A DNA stretch of 64,000 bases, from NCBI GenBank assembly GCA_018970025.1, contig JAGWXF010000007.1, positions 27,732-91,731 on the forward strand, given 5' to 3'. A program made the position numbers and the translations under genes. This DNA comes from Actinomycetales bacterium (GTDB lineage: Bacteria; Actinomycetota; Actinomycetes; S36-B12). Below are positions 17,912 to 26,562 of the stretch, one piece after another (position 1 is the first letter of the stretch; every line of letters starts with the position of its first letter). The notes below the pieces were generated by a model. That model was not told the DNA's origin, searched no databases, and worked only from the letters and a program-made list of their open reading frames with translations.

Positions 17912-19123
17912 ATGCGCTCTCTCGCATCGCGACGGATCACTGGGCTTGTCGGCCTGGTAGCCGTCGGCGCCATCGCACTCACCGCGTGCGGCGGCGGTAG
18001 TTCATCGACGGAGTCGTCCGCGGCTCCGGCATCATCAGCGGCAGCCCCGGCATCCTCGGCTGCCGCCTCCGCTCCGGCGGCGGAGTGCACCGATCCGACT
18101 CCGGTCAACCTGCAGTTGCAGTGGTTCGCCCAGGCCCAGTTCGCCGGCTATTACGCGGCCAAGGACAAGGGCTTCTACAAGGACCAGTGCCTTGATGTCA
18201 CGATCCTTGAGGGTGGCGTCGACATCGTGCCCCAGACCCAACTGGCCCAGGGCAATGCCGACTTCGCGATCGCCTGGGTGCCAAAGGCCCTGGCCTCGCG
18301 CGAGCAGGGCGCGAACATCGTGAACGTCGCCCAGGTGTACCAGAAGTCCGGCACCCTGCAGGTCGCCTGGGCCGATTCCGGCATCAAGACGCCTGCGGAC
18401 TTCAAGGGCAAGAAGGTCGGCAACTGGGGCTTCGGCAACGAGTTCGAGGTGTTCGCCGCGATCACCCAGGCAGGCCTGGATCCGGCGAACGACGTCACCC
18501 TTGTGCAGCAGCAGTTCGACATGAAGGGCCTGCTCAGCAAGGAGATCGATGCCGCCGAGGCGATGACCTACAACGAGTATGCCCAGCTGCTCGAGGCCAA
18601 GAACCCCGACACCGGCAAGCTCTACACGCCGGAGGACTTCACGGTCATCTCCTATGAGGACCAGGGTGTCGGCATGCTGCAGGACGCCATCTGGGCCTCC
18701 GAGGAGCGCCTGTCGGATCCGGCCTACCAGGATCTGACCCAGCGCTTCGTGACCGCGTCGCTCAAGGGCTGGATCTACTGCCGCGACAACGCCGCGGAGT
18801 GCGCCGATATCGTCACCGCGAATGGCTCCAAGCTCGGCAAGAGCCACCAGCTGTGGATGATGAACGAGGTCAACAAGCTCATCTGGCCGTCACCGGCCGG
18901 TGTCGGCGTGATGGATCCCGACAAGTGGGCCCAGACCGTCGAGATCTCGATGGGCACCAAGAACCTCGAGGGCGCCACGGTGCTGACAGCCCAGCCGGCC
19001 GATGGGAGCTACACCACCCAGTACGCCGAGGCGGCTGATCAGTCACTCGAGGCCGAGGGCCTGAACGTGACCGGTGATGCATTCGCACCGATCACGGTGA
19101 CGCTGAACGAGGGCGGCAACTAG
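17912..19123 (+). CDS. NMT1/THI5-like substrate-binding lipoprotein
   Basis: A 403-residue extracellular binding protein. The signal peptide ends in LTAC, followed by an Ala/Ser-rich linker to about residue 58 and then an NMT1/ThiY-like fold beginning LQLQWFAQAQFAGYYAAKDK. This family binds pyrimidine-like ligands such as formylaminopyrimidine, as well as sulfonates and riboflavin. In this operon a pyrimidine base or its breakdown product is the likely ligand. RBS AAAGGAGA precedes the ATG. It is the last gene before the strong terminator. Confidence 0.9.
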   Translation: MRSLASRRITGLVGLVAVGAIALTACGGGSSSTESSAAPASSAAAPASSAAASAPAAECTDPTPVNLQLQWFAQAQFAGYYAAKDKGFYKDQCLDVTILEGGVDIVPQTQLAQGNADFAIAWVPKALASREQGANIVNVAQVYQKSGTLQVAWADSGIKTPADFKGKKVGNWGFGNEFEVFAAITQAGLDPANDVTLVQQQFDMKGLLSKEIDAAEAMTYNEYAQLLEAKNPDTGKLYTPEDFTVISYEDQGVGMLQDAIWASEERLSDPAYQDLTQRFVTASLKGWIYCRDNAAECADIVTANGSKLGKSHQLWMMNEVNKLIWPSPAGVGVMDPDKWAQTVEISMGTKNLEGATVLTAQPADGSYTTQYAEAADQSLEAEGLNVTGDAFAPITVTLNEGGN

Positions 19124-19135
19124 CGCGGAATCGAA

Positions 19136-19175
19136 TGTGAACAGGCCCCCGGCATCTGCCGGGGGCCTGTTCACA
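19136..19175. terminator. Bidirectional terminator hairpin
   Basis: A perfect 19-bp inverted repeat (19136-19154 with 19157-19175) separated by only TC, so the real loop is a few bases wider. It lies between the convergent ends of the binding-protein gene and the lacI-type gene. There is no T-tract on either side, as is common for high-GC actinobacterial terminators. Confidence 0.8.
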
Positions 19176-19188
19176 TGGCTGGCAAGGG

Positions 19189-20253
19189 TCAGGCCTTCCC
19201 GACGGTTGACGCACGGACCGCAAGACTGACCGGGACGGTGATGACCTCATCCGCCACGAGCTCTCGCCCTCCAGACGTGGCCTGCACAGTTCGTTCCTGG
19301 GCGAACAGGAGGTCCATCGCCGCCGCAAGCTGGGCGGGCAGATTCAGTTCAATGGCCGTGATCGGCGGATCGCTGAGCTGCGCATGAATGCCATCCACAT
19401 CCTGGGCAACGAGCACGTCACCGGGCACCGAGAGGCCGAGGGATCGAGCAGCGGCAATAACCCCCCGACCGAAGTCCTCCAGCAGTCCGATCAGGGCATC
19501 CGGCCGATCCGGGGCCCTGAGCATGGTCATAGCAACATCCTGCGCGGCGGCCGCAGCCTCTTCCCGTGTCCGGCAGTCCGCGAGACGGACGTGCCCGATT
19601 CGCAGTTCAGCCCCTCGCTGCGCGCACCACTGCTCGGTGGACTCGATGGATGCAGGCGTGGACGCCCACGGGATGTCCGGCGCAATGACGCCGTAGGTGC
19701 GCGCCCCGCACGCAGCCAGATGGTCCATGAGGATAGTGATGCCTTGGTCGAGGTCGGGGATCACACTCGGTCCGAGGATGCCTGCGGGATCCCGTCCCAG
19801 GAGCACCATGCGCGCGGAGGACGCCCGCAGTACCGGCCAACGCGGATCATGCGCCATCGGATCCAGGACGACGAGTGCGTCGAGCCCGAAGGAGGCGAGT
19901 TCGCCCGGGTCGTGGACCGCTGGCAGGATCGTCAGTGCACGCTGGTGCCGCAACGCCTCCTGGCTTGCGATGACGGCCACACGTCCGTACCAGTCGCTGC
20001 GCAGGAGTTCATCCAGTGGGAGATGGGCGACCTGCGGCAGGAGCAGGCCCACGGTGTCCGAGCGCCCGAGGGCGAGGTTGCGAGCGGTGCGACTGGGAAC
20101 ATAGCCGAGTTCCGCTGCGACCTGCTGCACGTGTGAGCGCGTCCTGGCATCGACGCGGCCCTTGCCGCTCAGAGCATGGGAGACCGTGGTGCGGGAGACG
20201 CCGGCCACCCGAGCGACGTCGGCCACCGTCGGGCGAGCAGGCACCTTGTTCAT
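19189..20253 (-). CDS. LacI-family transcriptional regulator
   Basis: A 354-residue repressor-type protein. The N-terminal helix-turn-helix and hinge are clear (TVADVARVAGVSRTTVSHAL), followed by a periplasmic-binding-protein-like effector domain. It diverges from an APC permease operon across two palindromic operators and probably controls both directions. The start ATG has no Shine-Dalgarno sequence; TAGATT lies nine bases upstream, so the transcript may have almost no leader. The ligand is unknown. Confidence 0.92.
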   Translation of the reverse strand: MNKVPARPTVADVARVAGVSRTTVSHALSGKGRVDARTRSHVQQVAAELGYVPSRTARNLALGRSDTVGLLLPQVAHLPLDELLRSDWYGRVAVIASQEALRHQRALTILPAVHDPGELASFGLDALVVLDPMAHDPRWPVLRASSARMVLLGRDPAGILGPSVIPDLDQGITILMDHLAACGARTYGVIAPDIPWASTPASIESTEQWCAQRGAELRIGHVRLADCRTREEAAAAAQDVAMTMLRAPDRPDALIGLLEDFGRGVIAAARSLGLSVPGDVLVAQDVDGIHAQLSDPPITAIELNLPAQLAAAMDLLFAQERTVQATSGGRELVADEVITVPVSLAVRASTVGKA

Positions 20254-20287
20254 CTGGCGACCAATCTAGCGAAACCACTTGACCATG

Positions 20288-20335
20288 CCAAACCGATTTG
20301 GTTGGGTTCGGCTACACGCGCCAAAGCGCTTTGGC
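20288..20335. promoter_or_regulatory. Two LacI-type operators
   Basis: A near-palindrome CCAAACCGATTTGG (20288-20301) and a perfect 16-bp palindrome GCCAAAGCGCTTTGGC (20320-20335) lie in the gap between the lacI-type gene and the permease gene. Both share the half-site CCAAA and have the central CG or GC typical of LacI operators. Centres are 33 bp apart, about three helical turns. Confidence 0.78.
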
Positions 20336-20350
20336 ACCCTTGGAGGGCAG

Positions 20351-21808
20351 ATGGCTACCAGCGAGCAGGCACCTCAAGCGTCAATCGACCAGGCCGGCGG
20401 CCTCAACGCCAATGCGATCGGCGCCCGGCACATCGTCTTCCTGGTCATCGCGGCCGCCGCCCCCCTCGGATTCTCCATCGGGGCGATCCCGCTAGCCGTC
20501 GGCCGAGGAGGCATCGGCTCGGCCGCCATGTTCATCGTGACCGGGATCGTCCTGCTCATCTTCGCCGTCGGGTATGTCGCCATGGCCAAGCATGTCCGTC
20601 GTGCCGGTGGCCTGTACCTCTACGTCACAGAGGGGCTCGGGCGGGTGATCGGCCTCGGTGCGGCCTTCCTCATCACGCTCGCATACGCGATCGCCGCGAC
20701 CGCGTCCGTCGGAGTCTTCGCCATCCTCATGCAGACACTGGTCCAGCAGATGTTCCTCGTCCAGACCCCCTGGGTCATCTGGGCGCTGCTCGCGACCGCG
20801 GCGATGGCCCTGCTCGGCATCCTCAAGGTCGAGCTCAATGCGCGCGTGCTCGGCATCATCATGATCGGCGAGGTGGGCATCCTGGTAATCGTCGGCCTGG
20901 CCGTCGTTCTCGGCGGAGGCGCTGAGGGACTGTCACTGACGGCGCTCAATCCGACGTCGATCTTCGAGGGCAATCCCGGGGCCATGCTCGCCATCACGAT
21001 GGCTGCCTTCCTCGGATTCGAGGCAACGGTGCTCTTCGTCGAGGAGGTGCGCAATCCCGATCGATCCATTCCCCGAGCCACGTACGGGTCCATCATCCTG
21101 ATGGTGGTCCTCTACGCCTTCGTCACCTGGTGGGTGATCCAGGCATTCGGGAATGCCGGTGCGGTCGATCAAGCGAACAGCGACCCGATCAACATGTTCT
21201 TCACGGCGGCGGGCTCCTTCGCCGGCGAGTGGGCAGTGGCGCTGATGGGCCTGCTGGTCCTGACGAGCTGGTTCGCGTCCATCCTCGCCTTCCATAACGC
21301 CACCACTCGCTACCTCCTGGCCCTGGGACGCGATCGCGCACTGCCACATCGCCTCGCGCTGGTCCATCCTCGCTGGAAGTCCCCGTGGGTGGGCAGCCTC
21401 ACGCACTCCACCTTCACGCTGATCGTGGTGCTGGTCTTCGTGCTGATCGGCGCGGACCCGTACCTGGATCTGTATGTCCTGGGCTCGGCTCCTGCCGTCG
21501 TTTCAATCCCGACCATGGAGTTCCTCGCAGCGATCGCGATCATCGCCTACTTCGCCCGTGACCGGCGCGGGATGTCCGTCCTTCGGGTCATCGTGGCACC
21601 CGCGGTCGCCGCCATCGCACTGATCGGCATCACGATCCTGATCATCAGCCAGCTGGACGTCTTCACCGCCAAGGGTCCGGTGATCAACGGTGTCCTCGTT
21701 GGCGTCGTCGCAGCCGCGCTCATCACCGGCATGCTCCGCGCCCTGTTCCTTCGCGCCCGTCGGCCCGAGATCTACCAGGGCCTGGGCAACTCGAACCCGG
21801 ATTCCTGA
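20351..21808 (+). CDS. APC-family amino acid/amine permease
   Basis: A 485-residue membrane transporter with about 12 hydrophobic segments. The N-terminal APC signature is APLGFSIGAIPLAVGRGG, and GFEATVLFVEEVRNPDRSIP is the typical segment after TM5. I chose the ATG behind GGAGGGCAG; an in-frame ATG further upstream would place the operator inside the coding region. Substrate unknown. It is the first gene of an operon with a hydrolase, so uptake of an amide or peptide that is then hydrolysed is plausible. Confidence 0.88.
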   Translation: MATSEQAPQASIDQAGGLNANAIGARHIVFLVIAAAAPLGFSIGAIPLAVGRGGIGSAAMFIVTGIVLLIFAVGYVAMAKHVRRAGGLYLYVTEGLGRVIGLGAAFLITLAYAIAATASVGVFAILMQTLVQQMFLVQTPWVIWALLATAAMALLGILKVELNARVLGIIMIGEVGILVIVGLAVVLGGGAEGLSLTALNPTSIFEGNPGAMLAITMAAFLGFEATVLFVEEVRNPDRSIPRATYGSIILMVVLYAFVTWWVIQAFGNAGAVDQANSDPINMFFTAAGSFAGEWAVALMGLLVLTSWFASILAFHNATTRYLLALGRDRALPHRLALVHPRWKSPWVGSLTHSTFTLIVVLVFVLIGADPYLDLYVLGSAPAVVSIPTMEFLAAIAIIAYFARDRRGMSVLRVIVAPAVAAIALIGITILIISQLDVFTAKGPVINGVLVGVVAAALITGMLRALFLRARRPEIYQGLGNSNPDS

Positions 21809-21879
21809 CCTCAGCGGTCAACTCCAGCACTCAACCCCAGAACCACGCCCGCGACCCTCGCTGCCGCAAAGGAGCATCC

Positions 21880-23001
21880 GTGCCTTATGACCCATTCGCC
21901 CGCGGGCCCCACCCGGTCGGCGTGACATCCGCGTCCTGGACGGACGCTGAGCGCGCACGCACCCTCAAGGTCGAGATCTGGTATCCGGGCGATGACGCTC
22001 ATCGGGGCCAGGACCTGGACGAGACGACCTGGGACACCTTCCTGCCCGACTGGGCTGCAGCGCTCGACCCAGGCCAGGCGCAGCCGGTCGCCCAGCAGGC
22101 CGTTCGCGATGCGGCCTGGGGTCCGGGCGGGCCATTCCCGTTGATCCTGCTCATCCACGGCTGGGCGGGCTTCCGCAGGGAGGCCACCTTCATCGGCACC
22201 CACCTGGCCAGCCATGGCTACGTGGTGGTCTCCCCCGACGTCACGGGCAGCACCTGGGGGGACGTTGACGCGTTCCTGTCAGCGCAGTCGCCGACTGGAG
22301 ATCCCCAGGCGCTGCTTGCGCACTCCCGGGACATCGCGGCGAACCGGGTGCGCGACATCCCGTTCCTGATCGAATCAGCCATTGCTGCCCTGCCGGTGCG
22401 GCCCGAGGGCATCGGCGTCACCGGTGCCAGCTTCGGTGGCTTCTCCTCAATGGTCGCCCCCACGGCCGATGCCCGGGTCCGGGCCATCGCCGCCATGTGC
22501 CCGGCCAACGATGACGCACCCATCCTGGCACCGGAACGCGTGCTGGGCGACTACCTCCAGGCACCATGGCTGTCGGATGCGGCCACGCTCATCCTCGTGG
22601 CCGACCGGGACTCCCTCCTGCCCCTGTACGGCCAGCTCCGCCTGCTGCGGATGATCCCGGCGACCGACAAGCGACTGGTCTGCCTCGCCCGCGCCGATCA
22701 CAACCACTTCGTCGACGACATCGACGTGGGCCATGCCTGGATGGCCGAGTTCGTGCAGCAGGTGGCGGCGATCTTCCCGGACGGCCCTGGCGACTGGCCA
22801 CGGGTCGCACGCTCCATCGCCCCGATCGATCAGCTCGTCCCGGGCGATCAGGCGAAGCTTGCCTGGCGAGGAGTGGTAACCGCTCACTTCGATGCGAACC
22901 TACGCGACGACCCCGCCGCCGTTGAGCTGCTGCGTGATATCGACGCCATGCTCGACTCGATCGGCGTGGAATCCAGCACCGTCACGCCAGGGCATCCCTG
23001 A
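21880..23001 (+). CDS. Alpha/beta hydrolase (PAF-acetylhydrolase/dienelactone hydrolase-like)
   Basis: A 373-residue cytoplasmic hydrolase without a signal peptide. The nucleophile elbow GASFGG lies near residue 190, the oxyanion segment is LILLIHGWAGFRRE, and an acid and a histidine appear in VADRDSLLPLYG and ARADHNHFVDDI. The GTG start follows AAAGGAG. It lies 71 bp behind the permease, suggesting it acts on the imported substrate. Esterase or amidase activity cannot be distinguished from sequence. Confidence 0.78.
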   Translation: MPYDPFARGPHPVGVTSASWTDAERARTLKVEIWYPGDDAHRGQDLDETTWDTFLPDWAAALDPGQAQPVAQQAVRDAAWGPGGPFPLILLIHGWAGFRREATFIGTHLASHGYVVVSPDVTGSTWGDVDAFLSAQSPTGDPQALLAHSRDIAANRVRDIPFLIESAIAALPVRPEGIGVTGASFGGFSSMVAPTADARVRAIAAMCPANDDAPILAPERVLGDYLQAPWLSDAATLILVADRDSLLPLYGQLRLLRMIPATDKRLVCLARADHNHFVDDIDVGHAWMAEFVQQVAAIFPDGPGDWPRVARSIAPIDQLVPGDQAKLAWRGVVTAHFDANLRDDPAAVELLRDIDAMLDSIGVESSTVTPGHP

Positions 23002-23003
23002 CC

Positions 23004-23441
23004 GTGGCGCTGCCGAGCGCGGCCGAAGAGCAGGCCATCCTGCGCACGATCGCGCGCGCCTATGAGACCCTCGCCTTCGATCCAGGTGGCGAGCCCGATT
23101 GGGCGTCGTTCGCCTCGGCGTTCCACGCTCGGGCAGTCCTGGCCCTGCGAGTGTTCCCCGAGGATCCAGGTGTCCGCGTGCTCGATCTCGCCGGCTACGC
23201 GCAGGCCCAGATGGCCAACGGCCTGAAGGAGCAGGGCTACTCAGAAGATCAAGGGCAGGGCACGATCGAGGTCTTCGGTGACGTGGCGGTCGCCCAACAG
23301 CCATTCACCATGGTCTTCGCCGATCGCAGCGTGCCCGCCATCGACCTCTTCAGCCTGGCACGCATCGATGGCACCTGGCGGATCGTCTCGGTGATCAGCG
23401 ATCTGGAGTCACCGCCTAGGTCTATGCCAGAGGGGGCGTAG
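23004..23441 (+). CDS. NTF2-like (SnoaL-type) small protein
   Basis: A 145-residue protein whose start GTG comes two bases after the hydrolase stop, so it is translationally coupled. The shape (TIARAYETLAF at the start, TIEVFGDVAVAQQPFTM, IDLFSLARIDGTWRIVSVI at the end) fits the cone-shaped NTF2-like fold, in which the last strand reads DGxWRI. Such proteins are enzymes or binding proteins for small ligands. The specific role is unknown. Confidence 0.7.
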   Translation: MALPSAAEEQAILRTIARAYETLAFDPGGEPDWASFASAFHARAVLALRVFPEDPGVRVLDLAGYAQAQMANGLKEQGYSEDQGQGTIEVFGDVAVAQQPFTMVFADRSVPAIDLFSLARIDGTWRIVSVISDLESPPRSMPEGA

Positions 23442-23487
23442 CGTCGTCACCGTTCATTGCCGATCCATGCGACCCGCCGCAGGCGAC

Positions 23488-25281
23488 CTACTCGGAATCG
23501 ACGTCCGCCTCGAGCGTCTTCAGGTTGCGATCACGCATACGGATGATCGCGGCCCTGGTTTTCGAGGTGAGCAGGTCACCTGACGCCACGTCGATCCAGA
23601 TGTATCGCATGCTCGGGTCCACCCCGATCGCCCTCAGCATGGGGTCGGCCCGCTGGGAGACACTGCCGTGCACGCCAAACTTGGCCAGCAGATCCTGCAC
23701 GAGCAGCTCCGGCCCGAACGACTCATGATTGGCGCGGTGGATGATCCAGGCCACCGCGGCGGCTCCGCGCGTGGGTGATGCCCGCCGGCGAAACAACGCA
23801 GGATCCCCGACGGCGACTCGGCCGAGCAGTCGGCGCATCCCTGTGCGGAACTCAATGTCTTCGACCTCGTCGGCGACTCGGTCGCAGTCGGCGAGCATCG
23901 ATTCGACCACCGGGCGGATGTCCACCGGAATGCCCTCCCAGATGAAGCGCTCGTCTGGCAGCGGCGCCTCATCGAGGTTCATCAGCTGCACGCGGCCGCC
24001 GACACGGCGCTCGAGCAGCGCCAGCATGTCGAATGCGAAGTCCCGCTGCCAGGCATCGACATCGCCGAAGTCGGGCATGAGCCTGGCGGCCAGGGCATGG
24101 GCGCCCTGCAGCCGCTCGGCGCGGATCATCTGCTGATACTGCGGCTCCCACTCGTCGACGGCGGCCAGGGTCGATGCCGTGCGATCACTCGGCATCCCCA
24201 CCCGATGGTCGCTGTACCTGATGAAGGCTCGCAGCACATCGGGCATCGCCGCGAGGAAGGCGTGGTCGGCGATCACCTTTCGGGGGAACCAGTCGGTGAG
24301 CAGGATCTCCACCCGGACCGGACTCCAGCGATAGGGATCCGCGCCCGAGTAGCCGCTGGCGAACCACAGGATGGACTCCAGCAGCCCTCGCCCATCAGGA
24401 TGATCATGGGCCGTGCCGAATGACGAGGCGAGGAAATCGTCAGCGATCTGCTCGAGTTCCGCGGACGTCCATTCCCGCGGCTCGGGAGCACTCCCCCCAA
24501 TCGGGAGTCCGCGCAAGGCCCATTCCAGCAGTGGCCTGCACGCGGGCCACGTCTCGGTCTCCAGGGGCGGGTAGGTAATGCCGCCCAAGGCAATGGCCTG
24601 TTCGATGATGACGCGGGCGTCAGCAGGATCCGTCGGCTCCAGCGTCGTCCCGTCATCCTCCTGCAGCTCGAGCAGCCTCTGCCTGACCGCCGACGCCGAC
24701 CCGGGCACCCAGAATGCATCCTTGACCAGGGTGCCGAGGTTGTGGTCGACATACACCAGAGCGGTGAGGACGTCTCCGGACCCGAGCGCAACCTCAATGA
24801 GGTAGTCATCCCCGTCTCCCTGGATGTCCGCGAAGAGCCAGACATCGTCGGCGACTCGGGCATCCCGCAGGCCGGTGATCCACGCCGGCATGGGCTGGCG
24901 GCGGCGGATCAGCTCGGCATCGATTCGGTCGACCGTGACCTCGTCGTCGATGAGCACCCGCATGACGGCCAGGCATGCGGTCGTCTCGGCGAAGTTCGTG
25001 CCGATGAAGGACTCCACCAGGTCATCCAGCGTCGGTCCGGCGCGGCGTGCTTGGAGCGGATGGGCATCATCGGGTGAGGCTGCGCTGAGCAAGGCGCTCA
25101 CGAGCATGAGCAGGTCGATCGGCTCCCCGCTGCGCAATGACGTCCGGATCATCCGGATCAGTTCCGCATCTGCTCCATCGTCCTGCTGACGTTTGGATCC
25201 CTGAACGACGCGCAAGTGCTGACGTTGACGCCCCGGCCGTCCATGCGGTGGGCGCCGGCCATGACCCCTGTTCCTCGACAC
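23488..25281 (-). CDS. Unrecognised 597-residue protein
   Basis: I do not recognise a family with confidence. The first 40 residues are basic and Gln-rich (RGHGRRPPHGRPGRQRQ), like a nucleic-acid-binding tail. The rest is soluble, acidic and mainly helical, with no signal peptide or membrane segment. The GTG start at 25281 is supported by TACCCT six bases upstream, which makes the gene leaderless. It stands alone between an operon end and a secreted-protein gene. Confidence 0.75.
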   Translation of the reverse strand: MSRNRGHGRRPPHGRPGRQRQHLRVVQGSKRQQDDGADAELIRMIRTSLRSGEPIDLLMLVSALLSAASPDDAHPLQARRAGPTLDDLVESFIGTNFAETTACLAVMRVLIDDEVTVDRIDAELIRRRQPMPAWITGLRDARVADDVWLFADIQGDGDDYLIEVALGSGDVLTALVYVDHNLGTLVKDAFWVPGSASAVRQRLLELQEDDGTTLEPTDPADARVIIEQAIALGGITYPPLETETWPACRPLLEWALRGLPIGGSAPEPREWTSAELEQIADDFLASSFGTAHDHPDGRGLLESILWFASGYSGADPYRWSPVRVEILLTDWFPRKVIADHAFLAAMPDVLRAFIRYSDHRVGMPSDRTASTLAAVDEWEPQYQQMIRAERLQGAHALAARLMPDFGDVDAWQRDFAFDMLALLERRVGGRVQLMNLDEAPLPDERFIWEGIPVDIRPVVESMLADCDRVADEVEDIEFRTGMRRLLGRVAVGDPALFRRRASPTRGAAAVAWIIHRANHESFGPELLVQDLLAKFGVHGSVSQRADPMLRAIGVDPSMRYIWIDVASGDLLTSKTRAAIIRMRDRNLKTLEADVDSE

Positions 25282-25287
25282 CCAACA

Positions 25288-25293
25288 AGGGTA
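25288..25293 (-). promoter_or_regulatory. -10 box of leaderless gene
   Basis: TACCCT on the minus strand, six bases before the GTG of the 597-residue protein. Confidence 0.5.
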
Positions 25294-25323
25294 GTGCCGA
25301 GGACCCGCGCAGCGGTCAATCTG

Positions 25324-25824
25324 CTAGCGCAGCAAGTGGAAGACGTGAGTCCAGCCATCAGCGCCGCGATTGGTCGAGACCACATAGCCACGGGCGCCGT
25401 TATAGGTGCCCGAGCCCCCGATGACAGGCCGGATGGTCTGCTGCCCAGTGGCCAGGGTCGCGGACGACGATGGATACAGCGACACCCCGCCGACGACGAT
25501 CTGGTTGGCCTCTGCCCCGAAGATGAAGGTCAGGTTGGAGGATCGAAGCTCCTGGTCACCGGGCAGGCCGACGGCAACGGTGGTGAGCGTGCCGGTCATG
25601 TAGTACGCCGGGCCGGACTTGCCCGCGGCCGTGGTCGGGATCAGGAAGAACCGCACTGACCCGAGCCCTTCGCCCTGGACCAGCGTCGGCGCGACCGCAC
25701 CATGGGTGACCGTGACCATGCGCTCCTTGGGCACAGCGCCGGCAGCAGCGGCCCCCATCACGTGCACCAGCCCAGCAGCAATCAACCCTGTCAGGGCTAT
25801 CGCTGACGTGCGCCTGACTCCCAT
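25324..25824 (-). CDS. Secreted allene-oxide-cyclase/dirigent-like barrel protein
   Basis: A 166-residue protein with an Ala-rich signal peptide (about residues 1-30, cleaved near AAAGAVP). The mature part is rich in beta strands and ends with VIGGSGTYNGARGYVVST and GWTHVFHL, the pattern of allene-oxide-cyclase-like or dirigent beta barrels. Bacterial members have no settled function; ligand binding or cyclisation outside the cell is possible. RBS GGGAG before the ATG. Confidence 0.7.
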   Translation of the reverse strand: MGVRRTSAIALTGLIAAGLVHVMGAAAAGAVPKERMVTVTHGAVAPTLVQGEGLGSVRFFLIPTTAAGKSGPAYYMTGTLTTVAVGLPGDQELRSSNLTFIFGAEANQIVVGGVSLYPSSSATLATGQQTIRPVIGGSGTYNGARGYVVSTNRGADGWTHVFHLLR

Positions 25825-25918
25825 GCTCGCTCCCTCGATCTCGTGTGTGGTGCGTTCAGGCTACGCCCGGGATCAATGTCCGAGCGCCCATGACATGCCG
25901 TAACCGCATGACTGGTGG

Positions 25919-25924
25919 TACGTT
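25919..25924 (+). promoter_or_regulatory. -10 box of toxin-antitoxin operon
   Basis: TACGTT six bases before the antitoxin ATG; no Shine-Dalgarno sequence, so a leaderless transcript is indicated. Confidence 0.5.
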
Positions 25925-25930
25925 GCAGCG

Positions 25931-26224
25931 ATGAGTGGGAATGGCGCAATCGAATCCCATGCTCTCACCGTCGGCGATCGAGGTCGCCTCGTCATTCCAG
26001 TTGCCATCCGAGAACGGCATGGCTGGGAGCCAGGATCCGCACTGATTGCGCTGGACGTCGACGACGCGGTCGTGCTGATGAGCCAGGCAGCAGCGCTCAC
26101 CCTGCTCCACTCGAAGGGCGCAACCGGAGGGCTGGAGGCGTTCCTGAGGCAACGAAGGCTGGCAGCCCGGCAAGAGTCCGAGGAACGGGATCAATGGCGA
26201 TCGTCATCGACGCCTCGGCGATGA
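25931..26224 (+). CDS. AbrB/MazE-type antitoxin
   Basis: A 97-residue protein with an N-terminal swapped-hairpin AbrB DNA-binding domain (LTVGDRGRLVIPVAIRERHG) and a C-terminal tail that should wrap the toxin. Its last 31 bases overlap the PIN toxin gene. By family knowledge it represses its own operon and neutralises the toxin. Function in this organism is unproven. Confidence 0.82.
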   Translation: MSGNGAIESHALTVGDRGRLVIPVAIRERHGWEPGSALIALDVDDAVVLMSQAAALTLLHSKGATGGLEAFLRQRRLAARQESEERDQWRSSSTPRR

Positions 26225-26562
26225 TCGCGCTCCTGGCCGGCGAGCGAGGCTCGGCCGTCGTGCAGGAGGCCATGGACGCAGAACCGGTGATGAGTGCGGC
26301 CCAGGTGGGCGAACTCGCAGGCTTCTACGCTGGCTCACTCGTCGAGTGGTCAGTCGTCAGTGCCCTGCTGGATGCCTGGGGCGTACGGATCGAGCCAGTC
26401 ACCCGACAGGACGCTCAGCGGGCCGGCCTGATGCTCGATCGCTCGACCGGACTCAGCCTGGGCGATCGGCTGTGTCTTGCCCTTGCGGAGCGACTCGACG
26501 CCCAGGTCATCACTGCCGATCGAGCCTGGGGCCGAGCGGGTCGCGTCCGCCAGATCCGCTGA
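26194..26562 (+). CDS. PIN-domain ribonuclease toxin (VapC-like)
   Basis: A 122-residue PIN domain. The acidic catalytic residues are in place: VIDASAMIAL (Asp), the Glu after AAQVGE, and GLSLGDRLCLA and VITADRAWG near the C-terminus. It would cleave RNA when freed from the antitoxin. The start ATG lies inside the antitoxin gene in another frame, the usual coupling for these pairs. Confidence 0.85.
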   Translation: MAIVIDASAMIALLAGERGSAVVQEAMDAEPVMSAAQVGELAGFYAGSLVEWSVVSALLDAWGVRIEPVTRQDAQRAGLMLDRSTGLSLGDRLCLALAERLDAQVITADRAWGRAGRVRQIR

